Below, one piece after another: positions 63,797 through 64,000 of a stretch of 64,000 bases of DNA. The notes beneath the pieces were generated by a model, which did no database searches, was not told the origin of the DNA, and saw only the letters and a list, made by a program, of their open reading frames with translations. Position numbers and translations under genes: made by a program. Each line of letters starts with the position of its first letter. The stretch's first letter is position 1. The stretch comes from Nocardioides sp. GTDB taxonomy: Bacteria > Actinomycetota > Actinomycetes > Propionibacteriales > Nocardioidaceae. Location of the stretch: the NCBI GenBank assembly GCA_002729525.1, contig PBYI01000034.1, forward strand, positions 203,970 through 267,969. The letters run 5' to 3'.

Positions 63797-64000
63797 GGGA
63801 GGATGGTCTTACCCGGTTCCGGGGTCTGACCTCTACCGAGACTGGCGTCTGGCTGCTTGTGGGTCTGGCTGCCTGGAGTGCGACGTGTCGGCCCTGGTGC
63901 CCGGGCATCCGTTGTGATGGCCGGGCCGGGCGGGTGTGACCTCATAGGACCCTGAACAAGTTCCCGTCGCTGTCTTGTCCGCCCGACCCGGTAGGTCATC
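63797..64000. other. structured noncoding segment, possible insertion-element end
   Basis: No credible gene. The sequence leaves the palindromic repeat abruptly at about 63796 and is unlike it. It contains a hairpin ACCCGG/CCGGGGT within GGTC...GACC (63806-63832) and a long stem CCGGGCCGGGCGG (63921-63933) pairing with CCGCCCGACCCGG (63979-63991) at 12 of 13 positions, enclosing a 45-base loop. A structured, noncoding end of about 200 bp next to a repeat target resembles the left end of IS110-family elements, which encodes the bridge RNA. The recombinase gene would lie beyond the window, so this is only a suggestion. Confidence 0.35.

Noticed and set aside
63724..63999. 91-residue open frame on the minus strand
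   Set aside because: Its C-terminal part is translated from the palindromic repeat, composition is Pro/Arg/Thr-rich noise, and the DNA is better explained as structured noncoding sequence.

Overview
The window is about 64 kb of high-GC (roughly 70% by eye), densely coded bacterial chromosome with many GTG starts, 4-base start/stop overlaps and long spurious antisense frames. Family content (coenzyme F420 enzymes, a fused FbiC, PspC-type two-component genes, HelR, AbiEi/DUF559 proteins, DUF5709) and a palindromic repeat family with GGTTGAG / TCGAAACCACC ends point to an actinobacterium, most likely Nocardioidaceae (Nocardioides-like). The genus is an inference from gene families; no rRNA or tRNA is present to confirm it.

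Layout. 1-3.9 kb: partial M23 peptidase, small membrane protein, PcrA/UvrD helicase. 3.9-5.3 kb: an AbiEi/DUF559 gene flanked by two inverted ~97-bp palindromic elements, the most unusual structure here. 5.3-7.3 kb: membrane protein, M15 lipoprotein, small P-loop kinase. 7.3-12.7 kb: choline-to-glycine-betaine operon betB-betA-betT. 12.8-16.5 kb: a response regulator and PspC-fused histidine kinase divergent from a PspC/LiaF-like protein. 16.6-18.8 kb: OafA-type acyltransferase. 18.8-27.4 kb: F420 region (NADPH:F420 reductase, an LLM oxidoreductase with an in-frame TAG, fbiC), interspersed with an acyl-CoA synthetase and a frameshifted MMPL transporter.

27.6-34 kb: uridine-kinase-like P-loop protein, MocR regulator divergent from an EamA exporter, HelR with a near-perfect rifamycin-associated element upstream, and an MscS channel. 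34-38.6 kb: sugar ABC importer (xylose-type FGH) divergent from its ROK regulator. 38.7-43.5 kb: DUF5709 protein, two secreted proteins with GGxGxD repeats bracketing an unusual HTH/ECF-S membrane fusion, and a tail-anchored protein. 43.5-51.7 kb: VapBC, guaA, GMC oxidoreductase plus aldehyde dehydrogenase, and an ABC-F ATPase. 51.9-57.4 kb: secreted protein, glpD, and a three-gene muropeptide operon (serine hydrolase, Ala-Glu epimerase, NlpC/P60). 57.5-63.5 kb: DUF4386 protein, a TetR-regulated quinone-reductase-like MDR enzyme, a BNR-repeat secreted protein and an EamA transporter. The last 500 bp is noncoding: mosaic palindromic repeats, then a structured segment that may be the end of an insertion element.

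Two genes 2-3 kb apart (LLM oxidoreductase, MMPL transporter) are each broken by a single-base lesion, which may be real decay or assembly error. A repeated TANNNT-N6-start architecture indicates many leaderless transcripts. No CRISPR array, rRNA or tRNA was seen. Apart from the last 500 bp, no gene-free stretch exceeds 300 bp.
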